From positions 1-64,000 of the forward strand of contig JANQLQ010000157.1 in assembly GCA_028280565.1 (NCBI GenBank): a DNA stretch of 64,000 nucleotides. Direction: 5' to 3'. The notes beneath the pieces are model-generated. The model did not search any database, was not told where the DNA came from, and worked only from the letters and a program-made list of their open reading frames with translations. The stretch comes from Fulvivirga sp. GTDB lineage: Bacteria > Bacteroidota > Bacteroidia > Cytophagales > Cyclobacteriaceae. Shown one piece after another: positions 16,879 through 25,967 of this stretch. A program made the position numbers and the translations under genes. Each line of letters starts with the position of its first letter. The first letter of the stretch is position 1.

Positions 16879-18321
16879 TTAGTCTTTGTTATTCAATCTC
16901 CGGATCTTTATATTCAAATAGGCAAAAAGTATAGTCATAAAAGGACTAAGAATGTTGAAGAAACAATACGGGAGATAGGTAAAGGTAGCTACACCCAGCA
17001 CGGACGACTGGTAAGCACCACAGGTATTCCAAGGGATCAAAACCGAAGTTACCGTGCCGGAATCTTCCAACGTACGGCTAAGGTTTTCAGGGGCTAAACC
17101 TCTTTCTCTAAAAGTGCCAGAAAACATTCTTCCCGGTACTACAATGGCAATGTATTGGTCAGAGGCAGTCACATTGAAAGTGAAGCAAGTTGCCGCGGTA
17201 GAGGCCACCAATGAGCCCGTAGAGTTGGCGAGCTTGATGATCTCACGCGCTATTCTTTTAAGCATACCGGTACCTTCCATCACACCACCAAAAACCATTG
17301 CGGTCAAGATCAGCCAAACGGTGCTTAGCATCCCAGACATGCCTCCCGAGCTTAAAAGTTCATCTACCGTAGCATTCCCCGTAACCACGCTTACATCCGT
17401 AAACATCGCCTGTAAAACGGCTGCATAAGCAGACTTCAATGGGTCATCGGTAATGCCCGAAACTGAATCGACCAATTGCGGTTGAAAAACAAGGGCGAAT
17501 ATGCCTCCTAGCAATGTACCGATAAGCAGGGCTGGCAAGGCCGGCATTTTTTTTATGATCAGGAAGATGACCGCAGCCGGGACAAGGAATAAGCTAAGAT
17601 TAATATTGAACTTATCCTGGATCGCAGCCTGTACCTTATTTACTTCCCCCATTTCGCCGGGGGCATCTAAGGTGAAGCCCCATATTAGGAATATGACTAG
17701 GGCTATAATGATGGACGGCCCGGTGGTCAAGGTCATATACCGAATATGTGTAAATAGATCCGTACCCGCCATAGCCGGCGCCAGGTTAGTAGTATCGGAT
17801 AAGGGAGACATTTTATCTCCAAAGTAGGCGCCAGAGATAATGGCCCCGGCCACTACCCCGTCATGTATACCCATGGCTTTGCCAATACCTACTAAAGCGA
17901 TCCCCACTGTGGCAGCCGTAGACCAGCTGCTGCCGGTAGCCAAGGAAACTATGGCACTGACGATACACGCGGCAAACAGGAAAAGTGCCGGGTTCAAGAT
18001 CTGCAGCCCATAGTAGATCATAGCGGGGACAATACCACTAATGAGCCATGTGCCGGACAGCGAGCCGATCATCAGCAAGATCAACATAGCTGCCATGGCT
18101 GAGCTTATACTTTTTACAATGGATCTTTCCAGTTCAGACCAAATATACCCTAGCTTCAAGGATAGTACCCCGGCAAATGCGGCGGTGAGCAGTAGGGCGA
18201 TCTGGTTAGGACCGTAAGAAGAATCGCCGCCGTAAAGTACCACATTTGAGGCAAGAAGCAGGATAAGTAAAAATACCGGTAACAGTGATAATAGAAGGGA
18301 AGGCTCTTTTTTTTCCGTCAT
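16879..18321 (-). CDS. nhaC: Na+/H+ antiporter NhaC family
   Basis: 480 residues with about eleven to twelve membrane helices. Typical NhaC sequences are visible: A-T-G-S-S-W-S-T-A-A-T-V-G-I (about 128-141), G-A-Y-F-G-D-K-M-S-P-L-S-D-T-T-N-L (about 163-179) and N-V-T-A-S-D-Q-Y (about 383-390). It exchanges cytoplasmic Na+ (or malate/lactate in variants) for protons across the inner membrane. Length is normal for the family. The downstream exonuclease gene is practically contiguous. Confidence 0.92.
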   Translation of the reverse strand: MTEKKEPSLLLSLLPVFLLILLLASNVVLYGGDSSYGPNQIALLLTAAFAGVLSLKLGYIWSELERSIVKSISSAMAAMLILLMIGSLSGTWLISGIVPAMIYYGLQILNPALFLFAACIVSAIVSLATGSSWSTAATVGIALVGIGKAMGIHDGVVAGAIISGAYFGDKMSPLSDTTNLAPAMAGTDLFTHIRYMTLTTGPSIIIALVIFLIWGFTLDAPGEMGEVNKVQAAIQDKFNINLSLFLVPAAVIFLIIKKMPALPALLIGTLLGGIFALVFQPQLVDSVSGITDDPLKSAYAAVLQAMFTDVSVVTGNATVDELLSSGGMSGMLSTVWLILTAMVFGGVMEGTGMLKRIAREIIKLANSTGSLVASTAATCFTFNVTASDQYIAIVVPGRMFSGTFRERGLAPENLSRTLEDSGTVTSVLIPWNTCGAYQSSVLGVATFTYLPYCFFNILSPFMTILFAYLNIKIRRLNNKD

Positions 18322-18629
18322 TTACTGGCGTTTCAATCTTGTGAAGATAAAAAAAGATTTTAAAGAATGTTAGTGATTAAGTCAATGGCCCATAGGAAAA
18401 AACAAAGGTGGTTTTGAATGGTAGGGGTTTAATGATCAGGAAGTATAGGTTATCAAATTGATGTTAACGGCGGGTCGGTCGCCAAGCGCCGTACAGGTTG
18501 CTGCAAGTAGCGGACAGCTCGGTCGCCCGGTCGCTGGTTTCCGGGTTTCTTATTTTAGATACCGCTTTTTCTTTTCAATTAGGCCAAAGTATTTACCTTT
18601 GCTCGCCTTACTTCAATCGTTTGTAATCC
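18322..18629. other. Intergenic region with a GC-rich patch before gcvT
   Basis: 308 bp between the divergent nhaC and gcvT. Positions 18468-18545 are much richer in G and C than their surroundings and contain CGGTCGCC twice. I found no gene and no match to the glycine riboswitch consensus, which could have been expected before gcvT. Confidence 0.5.
18594..18601 (+). promoter_or_regulatory. -7 box TACCTTTG of the gcvT promoter
   Basis: Exact TAnnTTTG match, 29 bp before the gcvT start codon. Confidence 0.55.
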
Positions 18630-19712
18630 ATGGAATTAAAAAAAGTACAGCTGAACGACGTACACGAGAGCCTAGGCGCTAAAATGGTACCCTTTGCAGG
18701 ATATAATATGCCTGTGCGCTATTCTTCCGATATCGAAGAGCACAATACGGTCCGGGATGCAGTCGGTATTTTTGATGTATCCCACATGGGAGAATTCCTG
18801 GTGAGCGGTCCTCATGCGCTTGAACTCATTCAAAAAGTGACCAGCAATGATGCCTCAAAGTTGGAGATCGGGAAGGCACAATATTCTTGCCTGCCCAATG
18901 ACCAGGGTGGTATTGTGGATGACCTTTTGGTCTACAAGATCCGTGAAGAGGAGTACATGCTCGTAGTCAACGCCTCCAACATCGACAAAGACTGGAACTG
19001 GATATCACAGTACAATAGCAGGGGGGCTACAATGAAAAACATCTCCGATGATTTTTCACTTTTTGCCGTACAAGGCCCTAAAGCCACGCAGGTATTGCAA
19101 AAGCTCACGTCCGTTGATTTAAGCACTATTAAGTTCTACACCTTTGAAGTAGGCGATTTTGCCGGTATTGAGCATGTGATCATTTCCGCGACAGGCTATA
19201 CCGGGGCAGGTGGTTTCGAGATCTACTTGCATAACCGGGACGCAGAAAAGGCCTGGCATAAGATCCTTCAAGCCGGGGAGGAATTTGGGATCAAACCCAT
19301 TGGACTGGGCGCCCGCGATACTTTACGTATGGAAATGGGATATTGTCTTTATGGAAATGATATAGACGATTCTACCTCGCCGCTGGAAGCTGGCTTGGGG
19401 TGGATCACAAAATTCACAAAAGACTTCGTCAATAGCGATGCTCTCCAACACCAGAAGCAACAGGGAGTAGAAAAAAAGCTGGTAGGGTTTAAAATGTTAG
19501 ACCGGGGCATCCCTCGTCATGATTATGAAATACAGGATGGAAGCGGCCGAACGATCGGGAGAGTTACCTCCGGCACGATGTCACCCACTCTTTCCCAAGG
19601 CATTGGCCTTGGCTATGTGGAAACCCAATCTTCATCGCCGGGCACGGAGGTTTTCATTGCTGTGAGAAATAAAAAACTAAAAGCCCAAGTCCAAAAATTG
19701 CCGTTGATCTAA
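18630..19712 (+). CDS. gcvT: Aminomethyltransferase (glycine cleavage T protein)
   Basis: 360 residues, the usual length. It transfers the aminomethyl carbon from lipoyl-H protein to tetrahydrofolate, releasing ammonia. Diagnostic segments are [13 protein letters not shown] (about 19-31), F-D-V-S-H-M-G-E (about 48-55), the [15 protein letters not shown] region with the catalytic aspartate (about 82-96) and [11 protein letters not shown] (about 230-240). gcvH and gcvP are not in the window. It is followed 68 bp later by comB on the same strand. Confidence 0.95.
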   Translation: MELKKVQLNDVHESLGAKMVPFAGYNMPVRYSSDIEEHNTVRDAVGIFDVSHMGEFLVSGPHALELIQKVTSNDASKLEIGKAQYSCLPNDQGGIVDDLLVYKIREEEYMLVVNASNIDKDWNWISQYNSRGATMKNISDDFSLFAVQGPKATQVLQKLTSVDLSTIKFYTFEVGDFAGIEHVIISATGYTGAGGFEIYLHNRDAEKAWHKILQAGEEFGIKPIGLGARDTLRMEMGYCLYGNDIDDSTSPLEAGLGWITKFTKDFVNSDALQHQKQQGVEKKLVGFKMLDRGIPRHDYEIQDGSGRTIGRVTSGTMSPTLSQGIGLGYVETQSSSPGTEVFIAVRNKKLKAQVQKLPLI

Positions 19713-19780
19713 AGAGTTAAGATGCGGGAGTCAACCCTAACTACCTAGATCCCCATTTTTCCAACCCTTAGTGGTCCACT

Positions 19781-20485
19781 ATGAAGAATATTGACATCTG
19801 CCTTAGCCCGGAGCTTATCCACTTGTATGACCTGGCCGACAAAAATGTAGTGATCGTAGATATACTGCGAGCTACCTCTTGCATGGTATCCGGGTTGGCG
19901 CACGGTGTAACGAGTATCACCCCCTTTGCTGAATTAGAAGCTTGCCGTGCTATGAAAGCACAGGGCTATCTCATTGCCGGGGAACGAGGGGGCGAAAAAG
20001 TAGACGGCTTTGACCTGGGAAATTCCCCGTTTGACTACATGGATGAAAAGGTAAAAGGACAAAAGATAGCCGTAACCACTACCAATGGAACCCGGGCCAT
20101 CGACCTGTCAAGATCGGCGGTAAATGTAGTCATTGGTGCCTTTCTCAATATTTCTGCCGTAGCGGATTATCTCAAAAAGCAACCCGGCAATGCTATCATT
20201 TTTTGTGCAGGATGGAAAGGCATGGTGAACTTAGAAGATTCTCTTTTTGCTGCGGCGTTATATGAAAAACTGCAAAACGATTTTCACAGCGATTCAGACA
20301 CGCTATCCTTGACACATGCCGCCTACCAAAGCATGAAACACGACCTCGGCGGCTTCGTAAAAAACTCATCACATGCCAAACGCTTGGGTAAGCTTGACAT
20401 TCATAAGGATATTGCCTTTTGTATGAAGGAGGATGAGTACGCCGTCGTCCCCATTCTCAAAGGCTCGGAACTCGTGTCCTATTAA
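19781..20485 (+). CDS. comB: 2-phosphosulfolactate phosphatase family protein
   Basis: 234 residues. V-I-V-D-I-L-R-A-T-S (about 25-34), G-E-R-G-G-E-K-V-D-G-F-D-L-G-N-S-P (about 67-83) and T-T-N-G-T-R-A-I (about 99-106) are the ComB signature. In methanogens the enzyme removes phosphate from 2-phosphosulfolactate for coenzyme M; in bacteria it is often found without that pathway, so the physiological substrate here is uncertain. A truncated A repeat starts 23 bp after the stop codon. Confidence 0.9.
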   Translation: MKNIDICLSPELIHLYDLADKNVVIVDILRATSCMVSGLAHGVTSITPFAELEACRAMKAQGYLIAGERGGEKVDGFDLGNSPFDYMDEKVKGQKIAVTTTNGTRAIDLSRSAVNVVIGAFLNISAVADYLKKQPGNAIIFCAGWKGMVNLEDSLFAAALYEKLQNDFHSDSDTLSLTHAAYQSMKHDLGGFVKNSSHAKRLGKLDIHKDIAFCMKEDEYAVVPILKGSELVSY

Positions 20486-20507
20486 GCATAAAGATACTTA
20501 GAGCGTT

Positions 20508-20557
20508 ATTGAAAATTCAAGTGGCGTATGGAGGGGGAGACATCGAGAAACAGCGCA
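20508..20557 (+). repeat. Family A repeat, copy 3, 5' fragment
   Basis: Only the first 50 bp of the repeat, ATTGAAAATTCAAGTGGCG onward to CAGCGC, after which homology stops. The remainder of the gap to 20760 has a CAGAGG-type direct/inverted patch (20675-20750) but no gene. Confidence 0.75.
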
Positions 20558-20761
20558 AGTACCGATTAGGAATCCAAAGTATACACTAGGTTACACTTAG
20601 CTTACCACGAGTTTTGGCTAATAACGCATCCCAAGCTTTTTTAACTTGAAAGTATTGGAGACCAGCTCTTAACCGCAGAGGGCTCAGTGAATACACAGAG
20701 GATACAGAATAATCTCAGTGTCTCTTTGATAAGAAAGTGGTCTCAATCCACATTTGCTTAC

Positions 20762-20800
20762 CACCCTTTGCCAACTGCCGACTTCAAGAACGGGACCGGG
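20762..20800 (+). repeat. Family C fragment
   Basis: CCCTTTGCCAACTGCCGACTT matches the 3' arm of the C hairpin at 24130-24155 and 60757-60778. Confidence 0.55.
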
Positions 20801-20867
20801 AAAAATTAGTATACCCACCAAATCACACATGACCTAACACTATGACTACTTTTTCAGATTTAAGTAA

Positions 20868-21246
20868 TGGATAATGAGGTTTTTATTTTCAAACCTAGTG
20901 CCAGCGAGTTGTAAAAGATGGGTGATCCACATCCTGTTCTAAATCCATCGCAAACCCATACCTAAGAATGTCATTCCTTACTTTTTAACATCGTCATTCC
21001 TTGCAGCTTGTGCGTTGGGCTAGGCGTGACAAGGAATCTGTGAAGTCGTGAAACGAAAACCCAGTACATTCAAAAAAAAGTTCACGTTCAACGACACAGT
21101 AGGTTCCTGCTCTCACGCATCGCTCACCCTGTAAGGCTGGCAGGAATGACGATAAAGAGGTTTTTCGTTTTTGATGAGGACATCCAATGGGCTCCTTTAT
21201 CGTTAAATCCCTGTTTATCCAATAATTGAATGTGACAAAGTGGAAC
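20868..21246 (+). repeat. Family B repeat, copy 1
   Basis: About 380 bp closely similar to 38259-38641. It starts in GG(T/C)TTTTATTTTCAAACCTA, contains an inverted pair CGTCATTCCTTGCAGC near 20991-21006 with GCTGGCAGGAATGACG near 21136-21151, and ends in AATAATTGAATGTGA. A related fragment lies at 28740-28960. It is a palindrome-bearing intergenic repeat without coding capacity. Confidence 0.8.
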
Positions 21247-21250
21247 TATG

Positions 21251-21577
21251 CTATTGTAACTTTTCATTACGCTTATGCCGATCCTTATCACGAGTGCTCT
21301 TTTTATCCATATTCCGTCGAAAAGCTTCCGTAAGGTCAATACCCGTTTGGTTAGCCAAGCAGATCAATACCCATAGCACATCGGCCATTTCATCTCCTAA
21401 ATCTTTATTTTTATCACTTTCTTTTTCAGATTGCTCACCGTACCTGCGGGCCATGATCCGGGCCACCTCCCCTACTTCTTCGGCTAGGATCGCCGTATTG
21501 GTGAGTTCATTGAAATACCGGACGCCGGTAGTATTGATCCAATCGTCCACGAGTTGTTGTGCTTCTTTAAGGGTCAT
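21251..21577 (-). CDS. MazG-like nucleotide pyrophosphohydrolase
   Basis: 108 residues, one all-alpha NTP-PPase domain. The metal-binding pattern E-E-V-G-E-V-A (about 33-39: A-E-E-V-G-E-V) and D-L-G-D-E-M-A-D-V-L-W-V-L (about 59-71) give the E-x-x-E-12-to-28-E-x-x-D motif of the family. It would hydrolyse a (deoxy)nucleoside triphosphate to monophosphate, as a house-cleaning enzyme. The start lies 11 bp inside the end of the upstream membrane-protein gene. A family B repeat begins right after the stop codon. Confidence 0.88.
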   Translation of the reverse strand: MTLKEAQQLVDDWINTTGVRYFNELTNTAILAEEVGEVARIMARRYGEQSEKESDKNKDLGDEMADVLWVLICLANQTGIDLTEAFRRNMDKKSTRDKDRHKRNEKLQ

Positions 21578-22082
21578 TTTTTATCTCGTTAAGTCGCCCA
21601 AGTTTTTGCAATCTTACCAAATCCCTCAGAGATTTAATGAAATACCAAGGTATGAAAACCCTGGCAGACACGTAAAAATAGGGAAGCACCATTAAGACGA
21701 TAGCGCCAAACATGCCCTTGGTATTTTCTCTAAAGGCCCTCCCTGGGTCACTCAATAGCTGTATGGGGATAAACCCTAGCCAGGACTCTACGCTCGTATG
21801 AAGAAGATAGAAACACAACGCAGCCACTAACACGGCGACCGGCCGCCGGGTGTAATAGTGCGCCAAAAAGAAATAAGCAGCCGTACAGGCATAGAAAACA
21901 ACAAAGCTCATACTAAACCCGTAGAAAAAAGACACAAATAGTAAAAGAATTGCCGCCAAGCTGTACACAAGAAAAAATCGCTTGAGGACGACGGGCACAC
22001 GGCTGCACGCCCGGATCTTTTGCCTTAACAACGCCTCCCGGGCGATGCCTTTGGCCTGCTCATGTGCACTTACAGTTTCCAT
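21567..22082 (-). CDS. Hypothetical membrane protein
   Basis: 171 residues with about four membrane helices (roughly 35-53, 57-75, 81-97 and 120-142). The N-terminal 30 residues are charged and cytoplasmic. Families with this layout are common in Bacteroidota; I do not recognise a name. It sits between dtd (22 bp upstream) and the MazG-like gene (overlap 11 bp) in a minus-strand operon. Confidence 0.75.
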   Translation of the reverse strand: METVSAHEQAKGIAREALLRQKIRACSRVPVVLKRFFLVYSLAAILLLFVSFFYGFSMSFVVFYACTAAYFFLAHYYTRRPVAVLVAALCFYLLHTSVESWLGFIPIQLLSDPGRAFRENTKGMFGAIVLMVLPYFYVSARVFIPWYFIKSLRDLVRLQKLGRLNEIKNDP

Positions 22083-22104
22083 ATAGAAATAATTAATGCG
22101 AGAG

Positions 22105-22557
22105 CTATTTCTTATCTTTCGTGTCTATTATAATGGTGACAGGGCCGTCATTAGTCAAACTTACCTTCATATCCGCCCCAAACTCCCCGGTTTGTACTCC
22201 TTTTCCTATTTCTATGGATAACTGGCGGATGAACGCCTCGTAAAGAGGTACTGCTATCCCAGGTTTGGCAGCTTTAATGTAAGAGGGCCTATTCCCCTTT
22301 TTAGTGCTGGCATGTAGCGTAAACTGGCTGATCAGCAAAACCTCTCCTTTTACTTCCAGTATGCTTTTATTCATTACACCAGCTTCATCATTGAATATCC
22401 GCAAGTTGGCCACCTTCCTGGCCAGCCACTGTATATCTTCATGGGAATCGGCTTCTTCTATACCCAAAAGTATCACCAGGCCCATATTTATTTTACCGGA
22501 AACGTGGCCATTGATCTCCACAGAAGCCTCGGATACGCGTTGTATTACTGCAATCAT
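22105..22557 (-). CDS. dtd: D-aminoacyl-tRNA deacylase
   Basis: 150 residues, the standard length. The two signature motifs are present: S-Q-F-T-L-H-A (about 78-84; usually SQFTLYA or similar) and the cross-subunit N-D-G-P-V-T segment (about 136-141) with the cis Gly-Pro. It frees tRNA from D-amino acids and from glycine mischarged to tRNA-Ala. Start [13 protein letters not shown] is canonical. The upstream CarboxypepD_reg gene ends 6 bp earlier. Confidence 0.96.
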   Translation of the reverse strand: MIAVIQRVSEASVEINGHVSGKINMGLVILLGIEEADSHEDIQWLARKVANLRIFNDEAGVMNKSILEVKGEVLLISQFTLHASTKKGNRPSYIKAAKPGIAVPLYEAFIRQLSIEIGKGVQTGEFGADMKVSLTNDGPVTIIIDTKDKK

Positions 22558-22563
22558 ACTAAG

Positions 22564-23760
22564 TTAAGGTTGATAGTCCAGGGGAAGAATACTCGCTATT
22601 TTACCGGTCCAGTTCCAGTATCCTTCAACATACATAGAGCGCACATCCTCAAAATAACCATTGTCGTAGATCTTTAAATGGTCGTCGAGATAAAGTTTGG
22701 ACTGCTGATAACTGGGCCCGAAGCCGCTTCTAAACGGGTAGTTCTTGTGCTCCTTAGCTCCAAAAAAGGTGACCTGGAGAATCCCTTTATAATTGACCTT
22801 GCCGTTATTGGCCAGTTCTTGCCCCGAATTATACTTGATCCCAAGGCTATCAATGAATTCTGGCTGTCTTTTAAGGTCAAGGTAAAATCTTAAGCTGTCC
22901 GATAAGTTGCCGGATAAGGAAAGAGTATGGCCTGGCGTTTCTTTGATCTTTTTTTTAAAGAGACTTATCTTCATATCCAATATTTGCGAGGGAGGTCTTT
23001 CCAAGTTAGGAACCCGCCACAACTCACGCACCTCGTATTGCTCTCCTTGCAAACGCGCATTGTTAAGCGATCTAAAAAAATGCAATAAAGAGCCTTGGTA
23101 AGCCAATTGCCGGTTGCGGCTCCAGCGCTTAGCCGTGCTCCTGGTCTTTGGTTCAAGATAGGAAAACTTAGGCACACCATAAAAGGCCAATTTGCCCAGC
23201 TTAAGATCCACTTTGAACGACTGCATGTCATACACCAAAAGGTAGCCCAACCAATTGTTTCTTATTTTTAACGGCTCACGGGCATGGGCATACAGTACTT
23301 TTTCTTGATGATCGAAATAGAAGTAAAGTACTTTTGGATTTTGGATGGAGCACATTTCACTGCCAGGGGTGGTTCCTAGGAAATGCTCTTTGAATACCTG
23401 GAAATTGTTTTGCCAATGCGTGGTATCGGCCGTTATAAATACCTCGGGCAAGCTCATCACTTCTACCTGCAAGGCAATATTTAAATGCTGCGCCTCATTC
23501 CTGTTGATCACAATGGCTTGTGTAAAGGTTTTATAACCGACAAATGAAACGGTTAAATCATATTTTCCACCTTCAATGCCTGGTAAGGAGAACTTACCAT
23601 CAGCATCGGTAACGGTTCCTTTAAGCGTATTAGCAAAGAAAACACTGGCGTATTCTATGGGCTGGCCGGAGGACGCATCGGTTACCGTACCCAAGATCGC
23701 CTGGGAAAAAGCAACACCTGTGGCCAGGTAGGATAGCATAAATAGGGCTGATATCCTCAT
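22564..23760 (-). CDS. Carboxypeptidase-like regulatory domain protein
   Basis: 398 residues: signal peptide (1-19), then a CarbopepD_reg_2 beta-sandwich (about 20-105: L-G-T-V-T-D-A-S-S-G-Q-P-I-E-Y-A-S-V ... G-T-V-T-D-A-D-G-K-F-S-L-P), then about 290 residues typical of Bacteroidota outer-membrane-associated proteins that carry this domain but lack the TonB-dependent barrel. It is likely periplasmic or surface-bound. It heads the minus-strand run CarboxypepD_reg, dtd, membrane protein, MazG-like. Confidence 0.82.
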   Translation of the reverse strand: MRISALFMLSYLATGVAFSQAILGTVTDASSGQPIEYASVFFANTLKGTVTDADGKFSLPGIEGGKYDLTVSFVGYKTFTQAIVINRNEAQHLNIALQVEVMSLPEVFITADTTHWQNNFQVFKEHFLGTTPGSEMCSIQNPKVLYFYFDHQEKVLYAHAREPLKIRNNWLGYLLVYDMQSFKVDLKLGKLAFYGVPKFSYLEPKTRSTAKRWSRNRQLAYQGSLLHFFRSLNNARLQGEQYEVRELWRVPNLERPPSQILDMKISLFKKKIKETPGHTLSLSGNLSDSLRFYLDLKRQPEFIDSLGIKYNSGQELANNGKVNYKGILQVTFFGAKEHKNYPFRSGFGPSYQQSKLYLDDHLKIYDNGYFEDVRSMYVEGYWNWTGKIASILPLDYQP

Positions 23761-24018
23761 CTTTTGCTAAATGTTTTTCTTCGAAGGACCTGTAAACAGG
23801 CACAAGGGGCCATTTATACAAAGGTCACCCTAAAATAAGTAACCCAAAAAGATGAAACAAAGTGCAATAAGGTCAAACGTAATAAGAGCAGGCCTGGAGT
23901 ATTATTTGGCATATGGATTACTCGTGCACCCTTCATTTTGAAAGGATCTTAAAGCAAGCAAACACGCCATTTTGACTGTAAATTTCGACCTAATAACATA
24001 AGTTATGAAAATAGGGCT
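23761..24018. other. Upstream region of the 23760 gene
   Basis: About 260 bp of AT-rich sequence containing the promoter region of the minus-strand gene; no gene or repeat recognised before the C repeat at 24019. Confidence 0.5.
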
Positions 24019-24158
24019 AGTGTCAGGTTAAGCATCAAATGACATACCGGGTACAGGATGAGCTAGGTTCGAGGTATTGATCAGTCGGCAATGGGCAAAA
24101 GGCAGTAGGCAAAAAATAGGGTTGCCGATTGCCCTTTGCCAACTGCCGATTTTAACAA
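24019..24158 (+). repeat. Family C repeat, copy with full hairpin
   Basis: Begins CTAGTGTCAGGTTAAGC, continues with ACATACCGGGTACAGG and GAGGTATTGATCAGTCGGC, then the hairpin GGCAATGGGCAAAAGGCAG ... TTGCCGATTGCCCTTTGCC. The next family A copy starts 7 bp downstream, as at 60790. Confidence 0.75.
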
Positions 24159-24165
24159 GGGCATC

Positions 24166-24350
24166 ATTAAAAATTAAAGTGGCGTATGGAGGGGAGACCT
24201 CAAGGAACAGCGCGACACATTTGAGGCCTATGTGTAAGCAGCCTATTGGGGCTGGGCAGTGCGTTTTGCGAGGAAAATGGGCTTGGTTGCTGGCGCCCTT
24301 TTCTTTTGTTTCGTTTTCTTTCCCGAAGGGATGCCTATGGCATGGGCGCA
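24166..24350 (+). repeat. Family A repeat, copy 4, 3'-truncated
   Basis: Matches A from its left end through the GGCATGGGCGC loop, where it stops; the right half of the main hairpin and the right end are missing. Followed by ACTCAATACTCAATAC and then an E repeat. Confidence 0.8.
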
Positions 24351-24417
24351 CTCAATACTCAATACTTTAAGCTGGTTATCAATGACTTAAATCTAACAAA
24401 GTAGTACTTGATTAGAT

Positions 24418-24510
24418 AATAAAGAAGACCCTTTTGTGATTCTTTAAGCTTCGGTGCCTGGGGAAGCTTCGCCACCTGGAGGCACAAATGCACTAAAATT
24501 CTCCAAGCAT
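24418..24510 (+). repeat. Family E repeat, copy 2
   Basis: Matches 4571-4670 (TGATTCTTTAAGCTTCGGTGCC, GGAGGCACAAATGCACTAAA). The remaining bases to the stop codon at 24681 show no gene. Confidence 0.65.
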
Positions 24511-24680
24511 CTAAAACAGTCGCTTGCATTTCGCAGGTGAAGACTTTCCCTGGGCCTCCGGCCGGCAACACCACCCGGGACCACATCCAAGTGATAAATG
24601 GTTATCGAGTCCAGGTTAATACGGTATAGCCCCATTCCGCACAACCTTTCAAATCCCTTCCAGGCCATATTCCCTACGGA

Positions 24681-25349
24681 CTACGTTCCATTCTCTGCAA
24701 ACCCCTGCAGCTCATCCGATTCATGGATGTATACTCCCTTTTTTTGCTCTTTTGCCACTGAAAACATGGCGTTGGCCACTTTTTCATAATGGATAGCCTT
24801 ATACTTTTTTAAAGGGCCTACAAAAAGAAAATTGATCCCCTTAAATATTTTCTGTGCCGCTGCCTCTCCCAGCCGCTTTTCATCCCTTGGACCTAATAGC
24901 AATGCCGGCCTGAAAACATGTAGTGAAGGGTAAGAAATATGCTTTAGCCGTTCTTCCACCTCGCCCTTTACACGGTTGTAAAACACCGAAGACTTGGGAT
25001 CCGCCCCCATGGCTGTGATGATAAGAAACTGTTGTGCCCCATTTTTGAAAGCGAGTTCAGCCACCTTTACCGGGTATTCAAAGTCCACTTGCCTGAAATT
25101 CTCTTCCGAACCAGCCGTTTTCATCGTTGTTCCTAAGCAGCAGTATACATCGTCACCTTTAATTTCCTTGTAAAGATCGTCGAGGTCTTCATAACCACCT
25201 ACCAAGTTTTTCAACCCCGGGTGAGCCGCCAATGGCTTTCGTGTCAAGGCTATTACCTGGTCATAATAGCCTGGTTTCAATAGGATGGAAAGTAAGCGCT
25301 TTCCTATTAACCCTGTAGCGCCCACTACGAATGCCGTTCGCGCTGTCAT
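24681..25349 (-). CDS. NAD(P)H-binding protein (HTATIP2/atypical SDR-like)
   Basis: 222 residues. The Rossmann motif G-A-T-G-L-I-G (about 10-16) is at the N-terminus, followed by C-C-L-G-T-T-M-K-T-A-G (about 71-81), I-T-A-M-G-A-D (about 112-118) and Y-N-R-V-K-G-E-V-E (about 126-134), which holds the YxxxK-like active site. The layout matches the HTATIP2-like atypical short-chain dehydrogenases. Substrate unknown. Its start overlaps the upstream small gene by 4 bp; last gene of a four-gene operon. Confidence 0.85.
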   Translation of the reverse strand: MTARTAFVVGATGLIGKRLLSILLKPGYYDQVIALTRKPLAAHPGLKNLVGGYEDLDDLYKEIKGDDVYCCLGTTMKTAGSEENFRQVDFEYPVKVAELAFKNGAQQFLIITAMGADPKSSVFYNRVKGEVEERLKHISYPSLHVFRPALLLGPRDEKRLGEAAAQKIFKGINFLFVGPLKKYKAIHYEKVANAMFSVAKEQKKGVYIHESDELQGFAENGT

Positions 25350-25546
25350 ATTTCCTTTGATTTGTCTCTCACCCGGAGTATCCAGTAAATTACCACCGCG
25401 ATAACTACTAAGGGCAATACAGTGGCCACACTGTAGCCTAAGAAGTAGACAACTTGATGGGTCATGGGCCCGTCCTCCCTATTTTCGTGGCAGCCAAACA
25501 TAAATACAGGTGAGAGGAGCAGGTAAATGTGACGCATTTGCTTCAT
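25346..25546 (-). CDS. Small putative lipoprotein with one membrane helix
   Basis: 66 residues from the ATG at 25546, which overlaps the upstream stop by ATGA; an upstream in-frame start at 25570 would lie further inside that gene. The N-terminus looks like a lipoprotein signal (hydrophobic stretch then F-M-F-G-C, Cys about 18), and a second hydrophobic helix is near the C-terminus (about 35-57). No family is recognised. Confidence 0.6.
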   Translation of the reverse strand: MKQMRHIYLLLSPVFMFGCHENREDGPMTHQVVYFLGYSVATVLPLVVIAVVIYWILRVRDKSKEI

Positions 25547-25950
25547 TCGGAGATGTATTCTTTTTCCCAAAGTATAAACTTATCCACCTCTTGCTGTATT
25601 TTATTATACACCCATACCATCACCGTAAAGTCATCTACCAGCCCTGTGATCGGGATAAAATCTGGGATTAGGTCAATGGGAGTGATAAAATAAAGGATAG
25701 CCGCCACGATCAGCACCATATTTTGCCATTGGATCTCACGATACTCTCCCTTAGCATAGGCCTTCACCATCCGGATGAATATTTTTACTCGATAGATAAA
25801 CCCCGAACTTTTGATCGTATCCATGTTGAGATCTGATAGTTTGTCGTTCGCCTTATCGACCAAGTTCTTTAACCTCGGGCTGCTTTTAAGTATTTCTTTT
25901 GCTTTGGCTTGTGCCCTTTTGAAAAATCTATTGGTTTCTACCCTATCCAT
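25543..25950 (-). CDS. YkvA/DUF1232 family membrane protein
   Basis: 135 residues. The DUF1232 signature P-I-D-L-I-P-D-F-I-P-x-x-G-x-x-D-D (about 87-103) with its two short hydrophobic helices is clear. The N-terminal half is basic and helical. Members are small membrane proteins of unknown function. It starts 17 bp after the end of the upstream gene and is coupled to the next one. Confidence 0.88.
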   Translation of the reverse strand: MDRVETNRFFKRAQAKAKEILKSSPRLKNLVDKANDKLSDLNMDTIKSSGFIYRVKIFIRMVKAYAKGEYREIQWQNMVLIVAAILYFITPIDLIPDFIPITGLVDDFTVMVWVYNKIQQEVDKFILWEKEYISE

Positions 25951-25967
25951 GATTACTTCGTACTTTC

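Noticed and set aside
18322-18629. Glycine riboswitch before gcvT
   Set aside because: The region was read for the conserved riboswitch core and none was seen.
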